The notes: a model not told the origin generated them from the sequence alone. DNA of 64,000 nt from Heterodera schachtii (GCA_023374025.1 SIJG01000084.1:365159-429158), one strand, 5' to 3'; positions 1-11,540 are shown, counted from the stretch's first letter. Made by a program: numbers and translations.

Positions 1-183
1 TGGTGAAAACTTGCATTTTAAAAGTTATAAAAATGGGGAAAAAATTGTTTTCAGAAAATTTTAATACTAAAAATACTTCTTTTTAAAGTACTAGAAAATA
101 CCTCTAAGAAATTTAATAAAAAATTTTGGGTTTTTTATTCGCGGGGACATGGAGAATGGAAAACGAGCTGCTCCCTCGAAAAG

Positions 184-553
184 AGTGCTAGGTCGTTTCG
201 TAAATCCGCCATTTTAGCGAATTTTTCGACAAAACATGGCATAACTTTGCATAAATGCAACAAATTTTACATTCTTGGTACCATTCGATAGCAAAGCTTT
301 TTCTCTATTAGCCTGCAAAAATTTAAAAATTTTGGTTAACTTTAAAAAAAAATTATATGAAAATAAGTACTATTTCTGCCATAACTTATATTAAAATTAA
401 TAATTTTGTTTGAAATTTTGCAGGCTTATAGAGAAAAAGCTTAGCTATTGCATGTTACGAAGAATATAAAATTTGGTTGCTTTTAAGCAAAGTTATGCCT
501 TGTTTTGTCAAAAAATTCGCTAAAATGGCGGATTTTACGAAACGTCCAACACG
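184..553. mobile_element. Foldback element FB-G with 9-bp target duplication
   Basis: The two arms (about 190-310 and 420-553) are inverted copies of each other. The left end reads AGTGCTAGGTCGTTTCG and the right end, reverse-complemented, reads CGTGTTGGACGTTTCG. The element is flanked by direct 9-mers CTCGAAAAG at 175-183 and 554-562. No coding capacity is visible. The arms carry the sequence TTGGTACCATTCGATAGC, which recurs in variant form in other foldback elements of this window (see 8271, 28287 and 41185). Confidence 0.8.
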
Positions 554-711
554 CTCGAAAAGCACCTATGCTCTGCTCTGTTTTAATATGTAATTTAATT
601 GTTATTTCAGAACTCTTAAAAACTGTCCATCCAAATTTACGTGTCAACATTGCTGAAGTTTAAACAAATTTTTATTGAATAATATTGAAAATTAATTAAA
701 TTTGAAGGAAT

Positions 712-2433
712 TATTAAATGCGCAAGAAAAAAATTGTTGGGATCTGCGCTTCTGTAACAATAATCTCAAAATTATTGATGCTAAACAGTTGCTAATCCAG
801 CACAAAGGCGCAGAAAAGGGTAAAAAAATTTAAGAATATTTTTTAGTTTTTTATCGGGTAGTAAGGACCGAGAATTTTGGGAAAATTCAGGACCGAAAAA
901 ATCCAAATTAAAAAAAAATATTATTAAAAATTATTTTCTTTTCTTTCAAAAAAGCAAAAGTAAAATTAAAAATTGCACAAAAATTTAAATTCAATCAAAA
1001 TTTTCAAAATCAGAGAGAAATTTTTCATTTTGATTCTTTTTCTATTTCATTAAATTTTTTTTGAAATTTTACACAACCGAATGACAGAGACCAAGCCTTT
1101 TAACTGGGTGGTTGACAAAATTTGATGGCTAAATTTACGAAACATTAATGCGCTAATGTTTCCTAATTTTCACTTTTTTTTCGCGATGTCTCAGGTTCCT
1201 GCACTGTTTACGCACAAAATGCAATTCCGGTGAACATTGATTCGGGCATTTTTTACTTCGAGATAAAGATCGTAAATGTGGAGAGGTAATTAAGCCAAAA
1301 AAAAAATTCTAATTTGCCCTCTGAAAATTCGTCATGGTACATTGTTTTCAAAAAATAACATATTGTGGCATAACCTAAGTTGAAGGGACAAAATTGAGCT
1401 GGGAGTTGGTTATGAGGTCATTAATTCAGTGTATTGAAACTTTTCAAAAAATGTCAAAAATTGTTGAAATTAGTAACAAAAAAAGTTAAAAATATTGCAA
1501 TGGAAATTAAATTTTTATTTTCCACCAATTCACAAATGCAAATTTGAAAATGATTCTATTACCGACACATACATTAAAAAAGGGGGGGGGGTCAACCAAA
1601 ATTTTTGCGAAATGGTCTGACCGCTTTTTTTGCGGCCGCTTTTTCCAAAAATGGGCAATATGGGGGCCGGCGGTGCCGATAGGCGCCGCCGGGGGAAAAT
1701 TTTTAATGAATTTTGTTAAGAAAATAGCCAAATTTTCAGAATTTTCCCCTTCACCGGCGACCCTCCCCCCCCCCCCCCTCTTTTTCACCCCCCCCCCCCC
1801 CCCCCCCCCTCTATGCAAATGGTCCCACATTTTGGGCCCTTTGCGGGCAAAATGGGGCGGGGGGGTCTCGACCTCCCCTTTTTTTTTGTATGTACCGACA
1901 CTTATCAGTGACGCATTTTTCGGGGTCCAAAATTTAATTGTTCGTTTAGTCTTGTCACAGTTGGGCTTGGCACCAAATCAATGCCATTGCGGGGAATGCC
2001 AGAACTTTGGCCACGGAGTTGCGCTTACCGAAGCGATGGCATTTTTTTCATTGAAAAAGTTTCCTGGGCCAATGGAAAAGCGCGATGTTCTCGTGGTGAT
2101 GTTGCAGGATTTGGCCTCAATTTGGCCACCCGACAGATCGTTTTCACGAAGAATGGAATTCGCATTGGTGCATTTATAGAAAATTAAAAAATTTAATACC
2201 AAAACTTAAAAATTTTCGAGTTTTATATAAGAGAAATCCTCGAAAGACGCCGAAATGATTTTTTTTAATTGGCTTCAGATACATCCGATTTATTCTTTTA
2301 TCCATCACATTTATATGATTATTATCGTTCGTTGTATCCATGTGTTTCATTGAGTGACCCCGGTGATTTAATTGAGGCAAATTTTGGGCCAACCTTCAAA
2401 TTCGACCCCACCAAAAAGCAGGTGGCATTTTAA
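712..2433 (+). CDS. SPRY/B30.2 domain protein, RanBPM-like (SPRY gene 1)
   Basis: Four exons, approximately 712-819, 1195-1285, 1950-2167 and 2279-2433, have matching splice phases (1, 2, 1) and GT-AG borders. Exon 1 carries the NCWD motif, exon 2 ends in a YFEIKI strand, exon 3 carries GFGLNLATRQIVFTKNG, and exon 4 carries LYPCVSLSDPGDLIEANFGP. Together these are the diagnostic blocks of the SPRY domain of RanBPM-like proteins, which cyst nematodes have expanded (some family members are secreted SPRYSEC effectors). SPRY is a protein-binding fold, so the product probably binds a partner protein. The exon 3 acceptor at 1948-1949 was chosen because it alone keeps the phase. The 5' edge is uncertain: I find no initiator exon or signal peptide upstream, so secretion cannot be claimed. 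Intron 2 holds long C homopolymers. The next SPRY gene follows directly on the same strand. Confidence 0.8.
1560..1900. repeat. Homopolymer-rich intronic sequence with GC hairpin
   Basis: This stretch holds runs of 9-20 G or C and, at about 1664-1697, a GC-rich hairpin (stem GGCGG-T-GCC, loop GATA, stem GGC-GCCGCC). The hairpin recurs at about 7036 and 26097 and, inverted, at about 21234 and 27143. It lies inside intron 2 of SPRY gene 1. Open frames here come from homopolymers and are not genes. Confidence 0.6.
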
Positions 2434-2933
2434 TTTAATTGGCAAAATTTAATTTAGATAGGGATGGGGGTTGGAAATCTTGCTATTTTGTTCAATTCAA
2501 CAGATTTTGTCCAACTGGCAATTTTAACGAAAAACATCATTTTAGACCAACTCAAGCCAAGAGCGTATCCAGGGGGTGGGGGTGGAGCGCTGAGGGGGGC
2601 TAAAGCCCCCCCCCCCAGAAATCCCAAAAATAGTAATTTTTGGTTAAAAACGGCTACAAATTCCTGCAAAAAACACATATTTTTGTGAATTCTAAAAGAG
2701 AAATATTCCCCTAAAGATTAAATGAATTCAGCCCACCTCCCCGAAGCCAAGGGTCTGGCTCATTGTCAGGGATGGCAGTCCGAAGCCCCAAAAATTTTCA
2801 GAAATCGGAATTCCAAGTCCCAAGGATTTTCCGGAAATCGGAAACCGGAATTCCGTGCCAGCCCTTGTCTGGCTATGACCCCTGACTCGATCACAAATCT
2901 TAATTGGAAAAGCCAAATTTTAGTTTTATCAAA

Positions 2934-4941
2934 ATATCCCCAAAAATTGTTGGGATGCCGATGCTTGTCACAGTGACCTGGAAATTACTGGCACCGAGTG
3001 TCTTACTGTACATTATAAGGGAGTTGGAAACGGTGAATTTTAAATTAATTTTTATTTTAATTAATTCATAAAACATTGTTTTCTCTTCAAAAGGTCTTCG
3101 CACTGTTTTTGCAAAATGCGCGGCTCCATTAAGTGTTGCTGGCATTTTCTACTATGAAATTACGGTCATAAATGAGCAACTGTAAGAAAAATTGAAAAAA
3201 ATATATTGTTTTTATACTCATAATTAGGGCTGGGAAATTTAGGTAAATACCTAAAATTTTGCGCACTTAATACGCACAGATAAGCACGCAAAAAACATTT
3301 TCCACTTGGTTTGGGGTGTTTACGATGACTTTTATAATACCTATTCTTACCTATTTTGGAGTTTTTCTAGCTATTTTACCTATTTAAGGATTTTCAGAAA
3401 ATTCCTTAACAAAAATGCAATAAAATCAAAAAATACACCCCTAAGAATCGAGCTGTAAAAAATTTCAAAAAATACATCCCCTAAGAATTGGAAAATTTTC
3501 CCAAAAATTCTTCCCCCAAAATTTATTTATTTTTTTATTAACAAAATTTTTAATTTAAAATGTCAATATTTTCTAAGAACATATTAAAAATATTAATTAT
3601 TCGTTTACAAATAAATAGAACCAAAATTTTCCCCCTTTGTTTGCTTTTTTCCACTAAAAAATCGTTAAAAAAATTTACTTATTTTTCTACCTATTTCGGG
3701 ATTTTTGTACCTACAATATTTAATAACTATTTTGAGCTTTTTTTGTACCTATTTAAATACCATTTCGCGATTTTTCTTACCTAAATTTCCCAGCCCCACT
3801 CATAATTTTGAAATTTTATGGCATAATGTCGGTCAATCTTTTATTTCATAATTTTAAAATTTGACATGAAATTTGGATTTTTTGGACAAAAATCTGTAAA
3901 AAACTAGCCAAAAATTCAAAAAAATTTTCCAGTCAGCGTCTATTGGCATCACCGGACCCTAAAAATCCTTTGGTTTCAGAAAAATGCGACGCAAAAAAAA
4001 ACCCGTTAAAAATCTGATTTTTTGAGCCCGATTGCACTGTAATACACGATTTGCTAATTTCCTCCATAAAGTTTTTAAATCCTTAATGTTGATATATTTT
4101 ATGTATATTTAAGCATTGTTATCTTTGGATTTGCCACCAAACCCCAGCAAATACCAATGCCATTGGATGGAACAATTAAAGGATGCCGTGGCACTTGTGC
4201 TTATGAAAACAATGCCGTTTATTGGGTGGACGGCATCGGAAGAAAAAGTCGGCAAACATTTTCCGGCGGGGATACGGTCGGATGTGGCATCAATTTGGCC
4301 ACGCAACATATTTTTTTCACAAAAAATGGCAAACGATTGGGTTCGTTAAAAACAGGCCTATAAGGGGTGTTGGCCTGATGCACGCACAAGGGGTGCCTCA
4401 AGACCAAGGGCCATACAACCGACGAATGCGACAGGAGGGGCGGGGGGGGGGGGTGTCTCGGGACCGGTGTCCTCAAAGGACCCACAGACTAAGGACCAAC
4501 AGACAAAGGAGCCACGGACAAAGGACCCACGGACAAAGGACCCACAAGGACAAAGGACTCACAGAAATTTTCATACTACTGCCAAATGTATTCTTGCGAC
4601 GGCCTTTTTTGCTTTTCAGACCGTTTTTATGAGCGGTTTCTTACGGAAATAATAATGATTTTGTTAAGCAAATAAGCCAATTTTTTCTTAAATAACCTAA
4701 TTTCCTCCCTTCGCTACGACCCCTCCTCCTCCCTCTTACCTCTCTGTTTACGGCCTGACTTAAAAATCCAAAAATAATTTTTAAAATATTTATTTTAGAT
4801 TTCACAATTATGCTGTCTTCCCTCACTATTTACCAGCAGCAGCAGCAGTTGTTTCCATTCGTTATTTTGGGCGACTCCGATGACAAAATTGAGGCGAACT
4901 TTGGGCCCAATTTTAAATTCGATTTTAAATCATTTTACTAA
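2934..4941 (+). CDS. SPRY/B30.2 domain protein, RanBPM-like (SPRY gene 2)
   Basis: Four exons at about 2934-3032, 3094-3181, 4114-4340 and 4799-4941 splice in phase (1, 2, 1) through GT-AG introns. Exon 1 encodes NCWDADACHSDLEI and HYKG, exon 2 ends with IFYYEITVIN, exon 3 has a GFATK strand followed by GCGINLATQHIFFTKNG, and exon 4 encodes a Gln run and then DDKIEANFGPNFKFD before the stop. This is a canonical SPRY core of about 185 codons. The architecture is the same as the gene just upstream, so this is a tandem duplicate. No in-frame stop or frameshift was found, so it could be functional. Intron 2 carries a 572-bp mobile element (3226-3797) and intron 3 carries a short tandem repeat. 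I did not locate an initiator exon or leader. SPRY proteins bind other proteins; the specific role here is unknown. Confidence 0.85.
3226..3797. mobile_element. Terminal-inverted-repeat element in SPRY gene 2 intron
   Basis: The ends read AGGGCTGGGAAATTTAGG and the inverted copy CCTAAATTTCCCAGCCC. They are flanked by the direct 10-mer ACTCATAATT at 3216-3225 and 3798-3807. The interior is AT-rich and non-coding. It shares the motif AATACACCCCTAAGAA with about 29490. A hAT-like non-autonomous element is a guess from the AGGGCTG end. Confidence 0.8.
4478..4566. repeat. Short tandem repeat, ACAAAGGACCCACGG-type
   Basis: About five degenerate units of roughly 15 bp built on GACAAAGGACCCAC lie in intron 3 of SPRY gene 2. 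A related degenerate array is at 12256-12330. Both create spurious short open frames. Confidence 0.6.
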
Positions 4942-5149
4942 AATCATCATTTATTATGTTTTTAATGATATTTATTCGCTTTGATCATTCTTTTTTTTTT
5001 GTTCAGCTCATTTCGGTAATAAACCAACGAAAAATTAATTTTTTTTTTCATAATTTTTATTTAATCGAACAAAATACAAAAAGAAAAAAGTAATTGACAA
5101 TTTAATAAAATTTATTAAATGGAAATTGTAGGAAAGAAGAAGATTTTTA

Positions 5150-5594
5150 GGTACTTTTTCACTTTACGCCACATAAAAAATTTTTTTTAAAATTATTTTT
5201 TTCTGCGGTTTTCGGGGTCGCTGATCACGAATATGACATTCATTTCAAACAATTCCGAAACCCGGACCCGAATTCGAACAACAAATCGAAAATTTAATTT
5301 TTGGAATTTCGCATTTTTCGTCTAAAAATGGTTTAATGACCTTTTATTGCATGAGTGGATAGGTTTCAGTTTGTTTCCATGTGTTTAAGTCGTTTTTAGA
5401 CGAAAAATGAGAAATTGGAAACGAAAAATGAGAAATTGGAAAAATTAAATTTTCGATTTTTTGTTCGAATTCGGGTCCGGGTTTCGGAATTGTTCGAAAT
5501 GAATGTCATATTCGTGATCAGCGATCCCGAAAACTCCAGAAAAAAATAATTAAAAGAAAAATTTTTTTTATGTGGCGTAAAGTGAAAAAGTACC
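5150..5594. mobile_element. Long-TIR element, GGTAC family (copy P)
   Basis: A near-complete palindrome with ends GGTACTTTTTCAC and GTGAAAAAGTACC and target duplication GATTTTTA (5142-5149 and 5595-5602). Each arm carries GCTGATCACGAATATGACA next to a TTCGAA-rich stretch. The same arm sequence recurs near 24300, 38200, 38440, 53930 and 54310. There is no open reading frame. Confidence 0.85.
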
Positions 5595-5808
5595 GATTTT
5601 TAAGGTATCAACCCACAAATTGACCATTTTATTGGTATAATGAAATTTAATATTTTATAATTCATACATTAGAAAAGGAATTGTTTTAAATTAATACATA
5701 CGAATTTCCAGTCCAAAAATATATTGTATCAGAAAATTAAATTTTGTGAATTTTTAAATTATTTTTTCTAAATTTGGTTTCCAATTTGGCGCAAAAAATC
5801 GGTGCTTA

Positions 5809-6204
5809 GCCGACATTTGCGGATTGACATTTGCGGACCGACATTTGCGGACCGACATTTGCGGACCGACATTTGCGGACCGACTTTTGCGGACCGACAT
5901 TTGCGGACCGACTTTTGCGGACCGACATTTGCGGACCGACTTTTGCGGACCGACATTTGCGGACCGACATTTGCGGACCGACTTTTGCGGACCGACATTT
6001 GCGGACCGACTTTTGCGGACCGACATTTGCGGACCGACTTTTGCGGACCGACATTTGCGGACCGACTTTTGCGGACCGACATTTGCGGACCGACTTTTGC
6101 GGACCGACATTTGCGGACCGACTTTTGCGGACGGACATTTGCGGACGGACATTTGCGGACGGACATTTGCGGACGGACATTTGCGGACGGACATTTGCGG
6201 AACA
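5809..6204. repeat. 14-bp tandem array, unit GCGGACCGACATTT
   Basis: About 28 units of 14 bp. Position 11 of the unit alternates between A and T over most of the array, giving a 28-bp higher-order period. The last five or six units change to GCGGACGGACATTT. Because 14 is not a multiple of 3 and the unit has no stop codon in any phase on either strand, several frames stay open for 120-160 codons. These frames are artefacts. Confidence 0.95.
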
Positions 6205-6475
6205 TTATTTCTGGGGTAAACTGTCTAAAAAAACAAAAAATTTATTTGACCAAATTGTTTTTATCTGTGATTCTTCCGAGTTAAACATCTGATCAACTAA
6301 TGAATCAACATCGAAGAAAATTTTTTTTTAAAGTTTAGTTTCCATTGAAAAATATAGATGTACTTAGTTGTTCGTTTTTAATTTTGATCAATGATTTTAG
6401 AACAGAAAATATGGGCAATTTTTGGAAAAAAGATAGAACTATTTTTAGTTTTTGTTTGTATTTAATTGTAGGTAT

Positions 6476-7734
6476 TAGAGACCAGACAACTGGGGTCGGA
6501 GGGATCCCGAATCGGGATCCCGACTGAATCCCGATCCCGATCAATCCCGAACATTTCGTAAAAACGATCGGGACGGATCCCGAGTCGGGATCCCGACCGA
6601 ATCCCGATCAATCCCGAAGATTTTTTTTCGGGATCCCGCGGGATTATCGGGATTTGCTAAAACTCAATTTTTTTTACGTTTTGTGCCAAGTTTTGTTCAA
6701 ATGCTTATATAATATTTATAATTAACCAATTCGATCGAGAAAATAGGATGGTAATTATATCAGGTTTTTATAGAAATTTCCAAAATTAGAATATCATGTC
6801 CAAAAAATCAGATTTTAGGGTCAAAAATTATAACATTTAACAACATAGCTTTAAATAGTTTTTTTTACAATTTAATTAATTAATATTAATTTTTGTATTT
6901 TCGCCTCCTCTGATCATTTTTAACAATTTTGAGGAAAATTAGCAATCGTAAAGTGCATCGGAATCAAAAAATCCGATTTTAAGAAATTTTTTTGCAGCAA
7001 ATATTTCAAAAACTTTAGGGGAACAAGGAGGGGGAGGCCGGCGGTGCCGATAGGCGCCGCCGGGAAAATTTTGAAAATTTGAAATTTATTTGTTAACAGA
7101 ATTTATACAAAAAACTGTCCATATTTTATGATTTTGAACTAATTTATAAGAAAATAATGGGTTCTTGGGTCTGGTGATGCCAATTGGCACCGAAGGAAAA
7201 ATATGGAGCAATTTTTATTCTGATTTTTTTGGATAAAATTCTTAGAAATATTTGTGCCATTAAACTACATAATAAGATTTAAAATATTGTTTTAGGCATT
7301 AAAAAAATAATTTTTGATAATTCTTTTTTGTTTTTGAAAAAAAAAATAAAAGTCACAAAATGGCCAACTTTTGCTTCAAATTTTGAAAATTTTATTCTAA
7401 TTCTGGAGACGCGTGAAATTTTTTTTTGGATTTTATATTGGATTTTTTAAGAACAATTAACAAATGACAATATTTTTTAACTTAAAATTCAAAATCTTAT
7501 TTTAAAATGGGGGTTTTTCGAAAAATTATCGTGACTTCAATCCCGCGGGATCCCGCGGGATTGGTAAAATGATCGGGAGGGATCCCGGTTCGGGATCCCG
7601 ATGAAATCCCGATCCCGATCAATCCCGATGAATTTAAAAAATCGCTCGGGACGGATCCCGATGTCGGGATCCCGAATTTAATCCCGCGGGATCCCGAAGA
7701 AATCCCGCGGGATCCCGATCCCGTCCGGTCTCTA
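6476..7734. mobile_element. hAT-like element with 8-bp target duplication
   Basis: The ends TAGAGACC and GGTCTCTA are flanked by GTAGGTAT at 6468-6475 and 7735-7742, which fits the nTnnnnAn pattern typical of hAT insertions. Subterminal regions are crowded with GGGATCCCGA palindromes (6490-6660 and 7545-7730). The interior holds the GC hairpin at about 7036-7066. No transposase frame is visible, so it is non-autonomous. It is nested between the two 14-bp arrays. Confidence 0.85.
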
Positions 7735-8044
7735 GTAGGTATGCTGTAAAAAATTTAAACTCTCGATTAACCAAAGGATGGAAGTGAAACACGAAAAAAT
7801 TTTCATTGGTAAATCCTGAACTCACTTTTCTATGTATTAAAAGAGCGAATTTTTTTTCGCCAATTTTCACTACGTCTAGAGAAGCAAGAAAAAAATTTCC
7901 ACTTGGTTTGGTACTTCTAGGATAAATAAAATTCTCAAATTGAAACAGTTTGCCTTGCATCAGCTTACATTCACTATTTCAATTTTAGGAGTATTGAATT
8001 TTTTGAAAATTTAAAAAAATTTGTGACAGTTCAATCGGGAATAG

Positions 8045-8218
8045 TTGCCCGCAAAAGTCGGTCCGCAAAAGTCGGTCCGCAAAAGTCGGTCCGCAAAAGT
8101 CGGTCCGCAAAAGTCGGTCCGCAAAAGTCGGTCCGCAAATGTCGGTCCGCAAAAGTCGGTCCGCAAATGTCGGTCCGCAAAAGTCGGTCCGCAAAAGTCG
8201 GTCCGCAAATGTCGCACT
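8045..8218. repeat. 14-bp tandem array, inverted copy
   Basis: About 12 units of GTCGGTCCGCAAAA, the reverse complement of the array at 5809-6204, with a minority of AAAT variants. It ends six bases before a GGCTAAAAT junction and about 50 bases before the next element. Confidence 0.95.
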
Positions 8219-8270
8219 ACGGCTAAAATAGCAGTAATCGCGCAAATGCTCTCTGGTTGTGTCATTCAAT

Positions 8271-9345
8271 GGTGCTAGGACGAAGTGTCAAAAGTATCGA
8301 TGTGGGTGATCAGAAGAGGCGGGTCATTTCAGTACGGAATAAATTATTTTAATTAATTTAATTAATAATATAATTATTTTAATCTATTAATAGATTTGCT
8401 GACCATAATTATAATTTAGATTTATTATTTAATATTTCCCAAACAATATATTTTTGTGAGGGAAATACAGTGCCCCAAAAAAGACTTGACCCAAACCTGA
8501 AAAACTATCTTATAGTTCATTTAAAAACCTGAAACAATTCATGCTTGCATAACTTTTTGTGCTGATCAAAAAAGGCTCTTACACCAACCTGATCAGATCA
8601 CTCTTTCCTAGTGACCGGGACACCCAAAATACACTGAAAATCGGGGAAATTTTCGAAATCCCTAGGGGGTTGGGAAATTTTTTATAGAAAAAATGGGCAA
8701 GCCCACTGACAAGAGCACAAAAATTGCTACCGAATTGCTTTTGGAATGGTGGTTCTAAGTTTGTACATAAAAAGATATACTTGGTTGAATATTTGATCAC
8801 CATAAAAATGATCAATTTTGTTCAGTGCTATAACTTTTTGTAGAAGCATCCAAATTAAACAAACTTGGTATCCTTTGATAGCTCTAACAAATAAGTGTCC
8901 TTTATTTATCTGTAAAATTCCAAAAAATTTGGTTGTGTTTAAAAAAAGTTGTAGCTTGTAAATTACAAAAATTGATTTGGTAAACCTTTTTGGCCATAAC
9001 TTTTTTTAAACACAACCAAATTTTTTGAAATTTTACAGATAAATAGAGGACACTTAGAGCTATCAAAGGATACCAAGATTGTTTAATTTGGATGCTTATA
9101 CCAAAAGTTATGATTCATGAAATTTATCAAAATATTACATGGTAGTGTCTTTTTTGGTGGTTGTGTAAACTGAAATAGAGCCACACATATTATTAGCTAT
9201 TATCCAATTAAAATTTAAATAATTATATTATTAATAAAATAAAATAACTTATTCCGTACTGAAATGACCCGCCTCTTCTGATCACCCACATCGATACTTT
9301 TGACACTTCGCCACATCGATACTTTTGACACTTCGACTCACCACG
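8271..9345. mobile_element. Foldback element FB-A, 8-bp target duplication
   Basis: Left end GGTGCTAGGACGAAGTG, right end (reverse complement) CGTGGTGAGTCGAAGTG, flanked by CATTCAAT at 8263-8270 and 9346-9353. Subterminal 24-26-bp units (CGAAGTGTCAAAAGTATCG-type) occur once on the left and twice on the right. Two shells of inverted repeats lie inside (8290-8460 with 9150-9290, and 8810-8960 with 8990-9130). No coding sequence is visible. Confidence 0.85.
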
Positions 9346-10640
9346 CATTCAATTTCAACGAGTCGCCATCATCATCGAAATGAATAACGCCTGCTGATGG
9401 GTCGGTCGTTGGCATTTCCTTAATGAGTGTTAATTGTCAAAATAATAAAAATTGCTCATTAATAATAAAATGATTTAAAATTCTTTGATTTAACTTATTT
9501 ATTATAAAAAATTTTGTGTGTAGTACTCTATATGCTTTAACAAACTGGCTAATTAGTCATTTTTTTGACAACACCAATTAATTAATCAAGTAAAAATTTA
9601 AATTTTGGCTATCGACATCGCCTGACCACCGTTTCCTAAGGATATTCTGAATTGGCCCAACAATCTATAATTAATTACCCATTATAAGCAAATGAAATAA
9701 AATATTTGTCAATGGTAAGAAGTTGACTAATTTATTTTTTTAAATCAATTAAATATTAAAATGATTTTTGTGTATTGGTTTTTTTAAATGAATGCTTTTT
9801 ATTTTTGTAAAATTTATTAGTTTTTAAATCATTGTAAAATTGGGACATTAACAGAAAAGCACAGAAAAATATAATACAGTATGCCGGAACAATTTTCATC
9901 CTTTGCAAGTTTAATAAAATTCTTTTTAATAATTATGGCTGAAAATGAATTAAAATCTCTTTTTTTTTGTAATAATATTTTCCAAATTCGGAAAAATAAA
10001 ACTGTTGACCTTGTAAATGCTAAATAACAGAAAAAAATTCATTTGCGGTCACAAATATTTTTCTATCAATTTGATTTTCACATATTATTAGCATTGGAAT
10101 GAATACAAATATGTCCATCCGAATTGTGAAAAATGATTAATTGACTTTCCCAATGTCAATCGAAAGGAAAAAAAGCCAATAAATATTTTTGTAGAATTAT
10201 AAAATAAACATAATAATTAAAAGCATTTTTTATTTAATTTTAAAAAATGCTTTGATATTTTGGGTAGAAATTATTTGCTTCTAATTTCACTGAGTTTTTT
10301 TTTGTTTTGTTTTTTTTTGAAATTTAAGTCTCTTTTGAATGCAAAATTTTGTTTCCGAGAAAAGTTAAGGCAAATAAATTTCGTTTTTAGCTTGAATTTT
10401 TCGCCTATTAAAAATCTTCCCAAGTATTTGTTTATTTCTGAATCGATCCAGGAGAGTGCCATATTTCACAGTTTTGGCCAATTCTTGGCACATTTCAGTA
10501 TATTGGAAATCGTAAACCTGAAAAACTTGAGTGGCCTATAAACATTGTAAAAATAATAAATTTTCTGTCTGTATGGCATAAATCAAAAATTGAAAAAATC
10601 CAAATCCGACAGATTGACTATTAATTATCATTCATTTAGT
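9346..10640. other. AT-rich intergenic sequence
   Basis: I see no supportable gene here. Open frames at 10260-10541 (+) and 10271-10462 (-) lack an ATG start or splice context. They might hide a diverged exon, but nothing recognisable is present. Confidence 0.5.
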
Positions 10641-10649
10641 TCGCTTATT

Positions 10650-11540
10650 ATGAGTTCAAACAAAATTCTGTGGTTTTACATTGTTTGGCTGAATTACCAA
10701 CAATTTGCTGAAGGTACCGTAGTAAATAAATTCAATAATTTATTATGCACAAAAATTCGAAAAAGACAAATAATTTTCTGCTTTTTAGCCTCTTTATCAT
10801 ATGTTTTATATATAAACTATTTTTTAATATTGAAAAGAGGAAAAATTTTTAAAACATAAATTTTAGTATAGAAAACTCTCTAATTTTATGAAAATAATTT
10901 TTGAAAATTTCCATTTTAAAAGTATTTTTGAAAAATTGGAAAGGCAATTCAAATAGCTAAATAAATCCAATGCAAAAACATTATTATAAGTCATCATAAA
11001 ACATCAGAAAAACTTTCAGCAACTGAATCACCAAAAACAGAACCGCAACAATTGGACAAAAGCATTGATCAAATCCAAGGTAAATTGACAAATTAAAATA
11101 ACAAAATTATCAAAAATAAATTAAGAAATAAAAAAAAATATTTTAGAAAAAAACAAATGGCAAAACAGTGGAGAAATTGTGTTCACAATTTCCAATTTCA
11201 AATATTTCTCGAAAAGACGAGCAGAAGAACATTTGTACAGTGAAAGAGTTACCATCAACGGAATTCAATGGAAAATTTCAATTGACAATAAAAAGCCTAG
11301 AGAACTTGGATTTTCTTTGTGTGTTGATGGCTTTGAAAATGGTAAACGAAATTTTGTTTTCTAAATTTAGACAACCTAAAAATTGAAAATCTGAAAAATT
11401 CAAAAAAGAGAAAAACAGATTAAGATTTTTCAGATTTTGCTATTAGCTGCAAAACTGACTTTGAATTTTGTAGACAAAATACTAACTACACTTTTTGTAG
11501 ACAAAATACTAACTACACTTATTGTAGACAAAATACCTAA
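10650..11540 (+). CDS. Putative secreted MATH-domain protein
   Basis: Four exons (10650-10713, 11020-11079, 11147-11341, 11434-11540) are joined by GT-AG introns, and every junction falls in phase 1. The predicted protein has 141 residues. Residues 1-21 start at an ATG and form a hydrophobic leader (ILWFYIVWL core) that looks like a signal peptide or membrane anchor. Residues 22-45 are polar linker. From residue 50 a MATH (meprin and TRAF homology) domain begins, with VFTISNFKYFS, then INGIQWKISID near residue 84, LGFSLCVDG near 100, and AISCKTDFEF. MATH domains bind peptides and often act in ubiquitin adaptors or extracellular proteins. The C-terminus is odd: a 27-bp tandem repeat gives three CRQNTNYT-type 9-residue units, and an extra C in the third unit brings in the stop. 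The MATH fold is therefore shorter than usual (about 70 rather than 110-120 residues). Function is unknown; secretion is inferred. Confidence 0.75.

Larger units (their letters stand above)
5801..8221. mobile_element. Composite foldback element with inverted 14-bp arrays (FB-D)
   Basis: The outer ends (GGTGCTTAGCCGAC on the left, CGTAGTGCGAC on the right when reverse-complemented) resemble the unequal ends of the elements at 8271, 23305 and 32146. Each end opens directly into a tandem array, and the two arrays are in opposite orientation. A separate hAT-like element (6476-7734) sits inside. No clean target duplication is visible (CAAAAAAT against GCTAAAAT), so the outer boundary is an inference. 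Confidence 0.5.

Noticed and set aside
1507..2179. Long open frame with Gly/Pro homopolymers on both strands
   Set aside because: It comes from poly-C/poly-G tracts inside an intron of SPRY gene 1, and only its distal part overlaps a real exon in a different frame.
5754..6292. Six overlapping open frames of 120-160 codons across the 14-bp array, with similar frames at 7985-8278
   Set aside because: They are produced by a stop-free 14-bp unit and are open on both strands in several phases. No start or splice context is present.
8045..8218. CRISPR-like array
   Set aside because: Units of 14 bp have no unique spacers. The 26-bp arrays at 23.3, 23.9 and 32.2 kb likewise lack spacers and lie in transposon ends of a eukaryotic genome.
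10260..10541. Open frame upstream of the MATH gene
   Set aside because: It has no ATG and a composition typical of AT-rich noncoding DNA. A minus-strand reading (EMCQELAKTVKYG) is not supported by splice sites on both sides.
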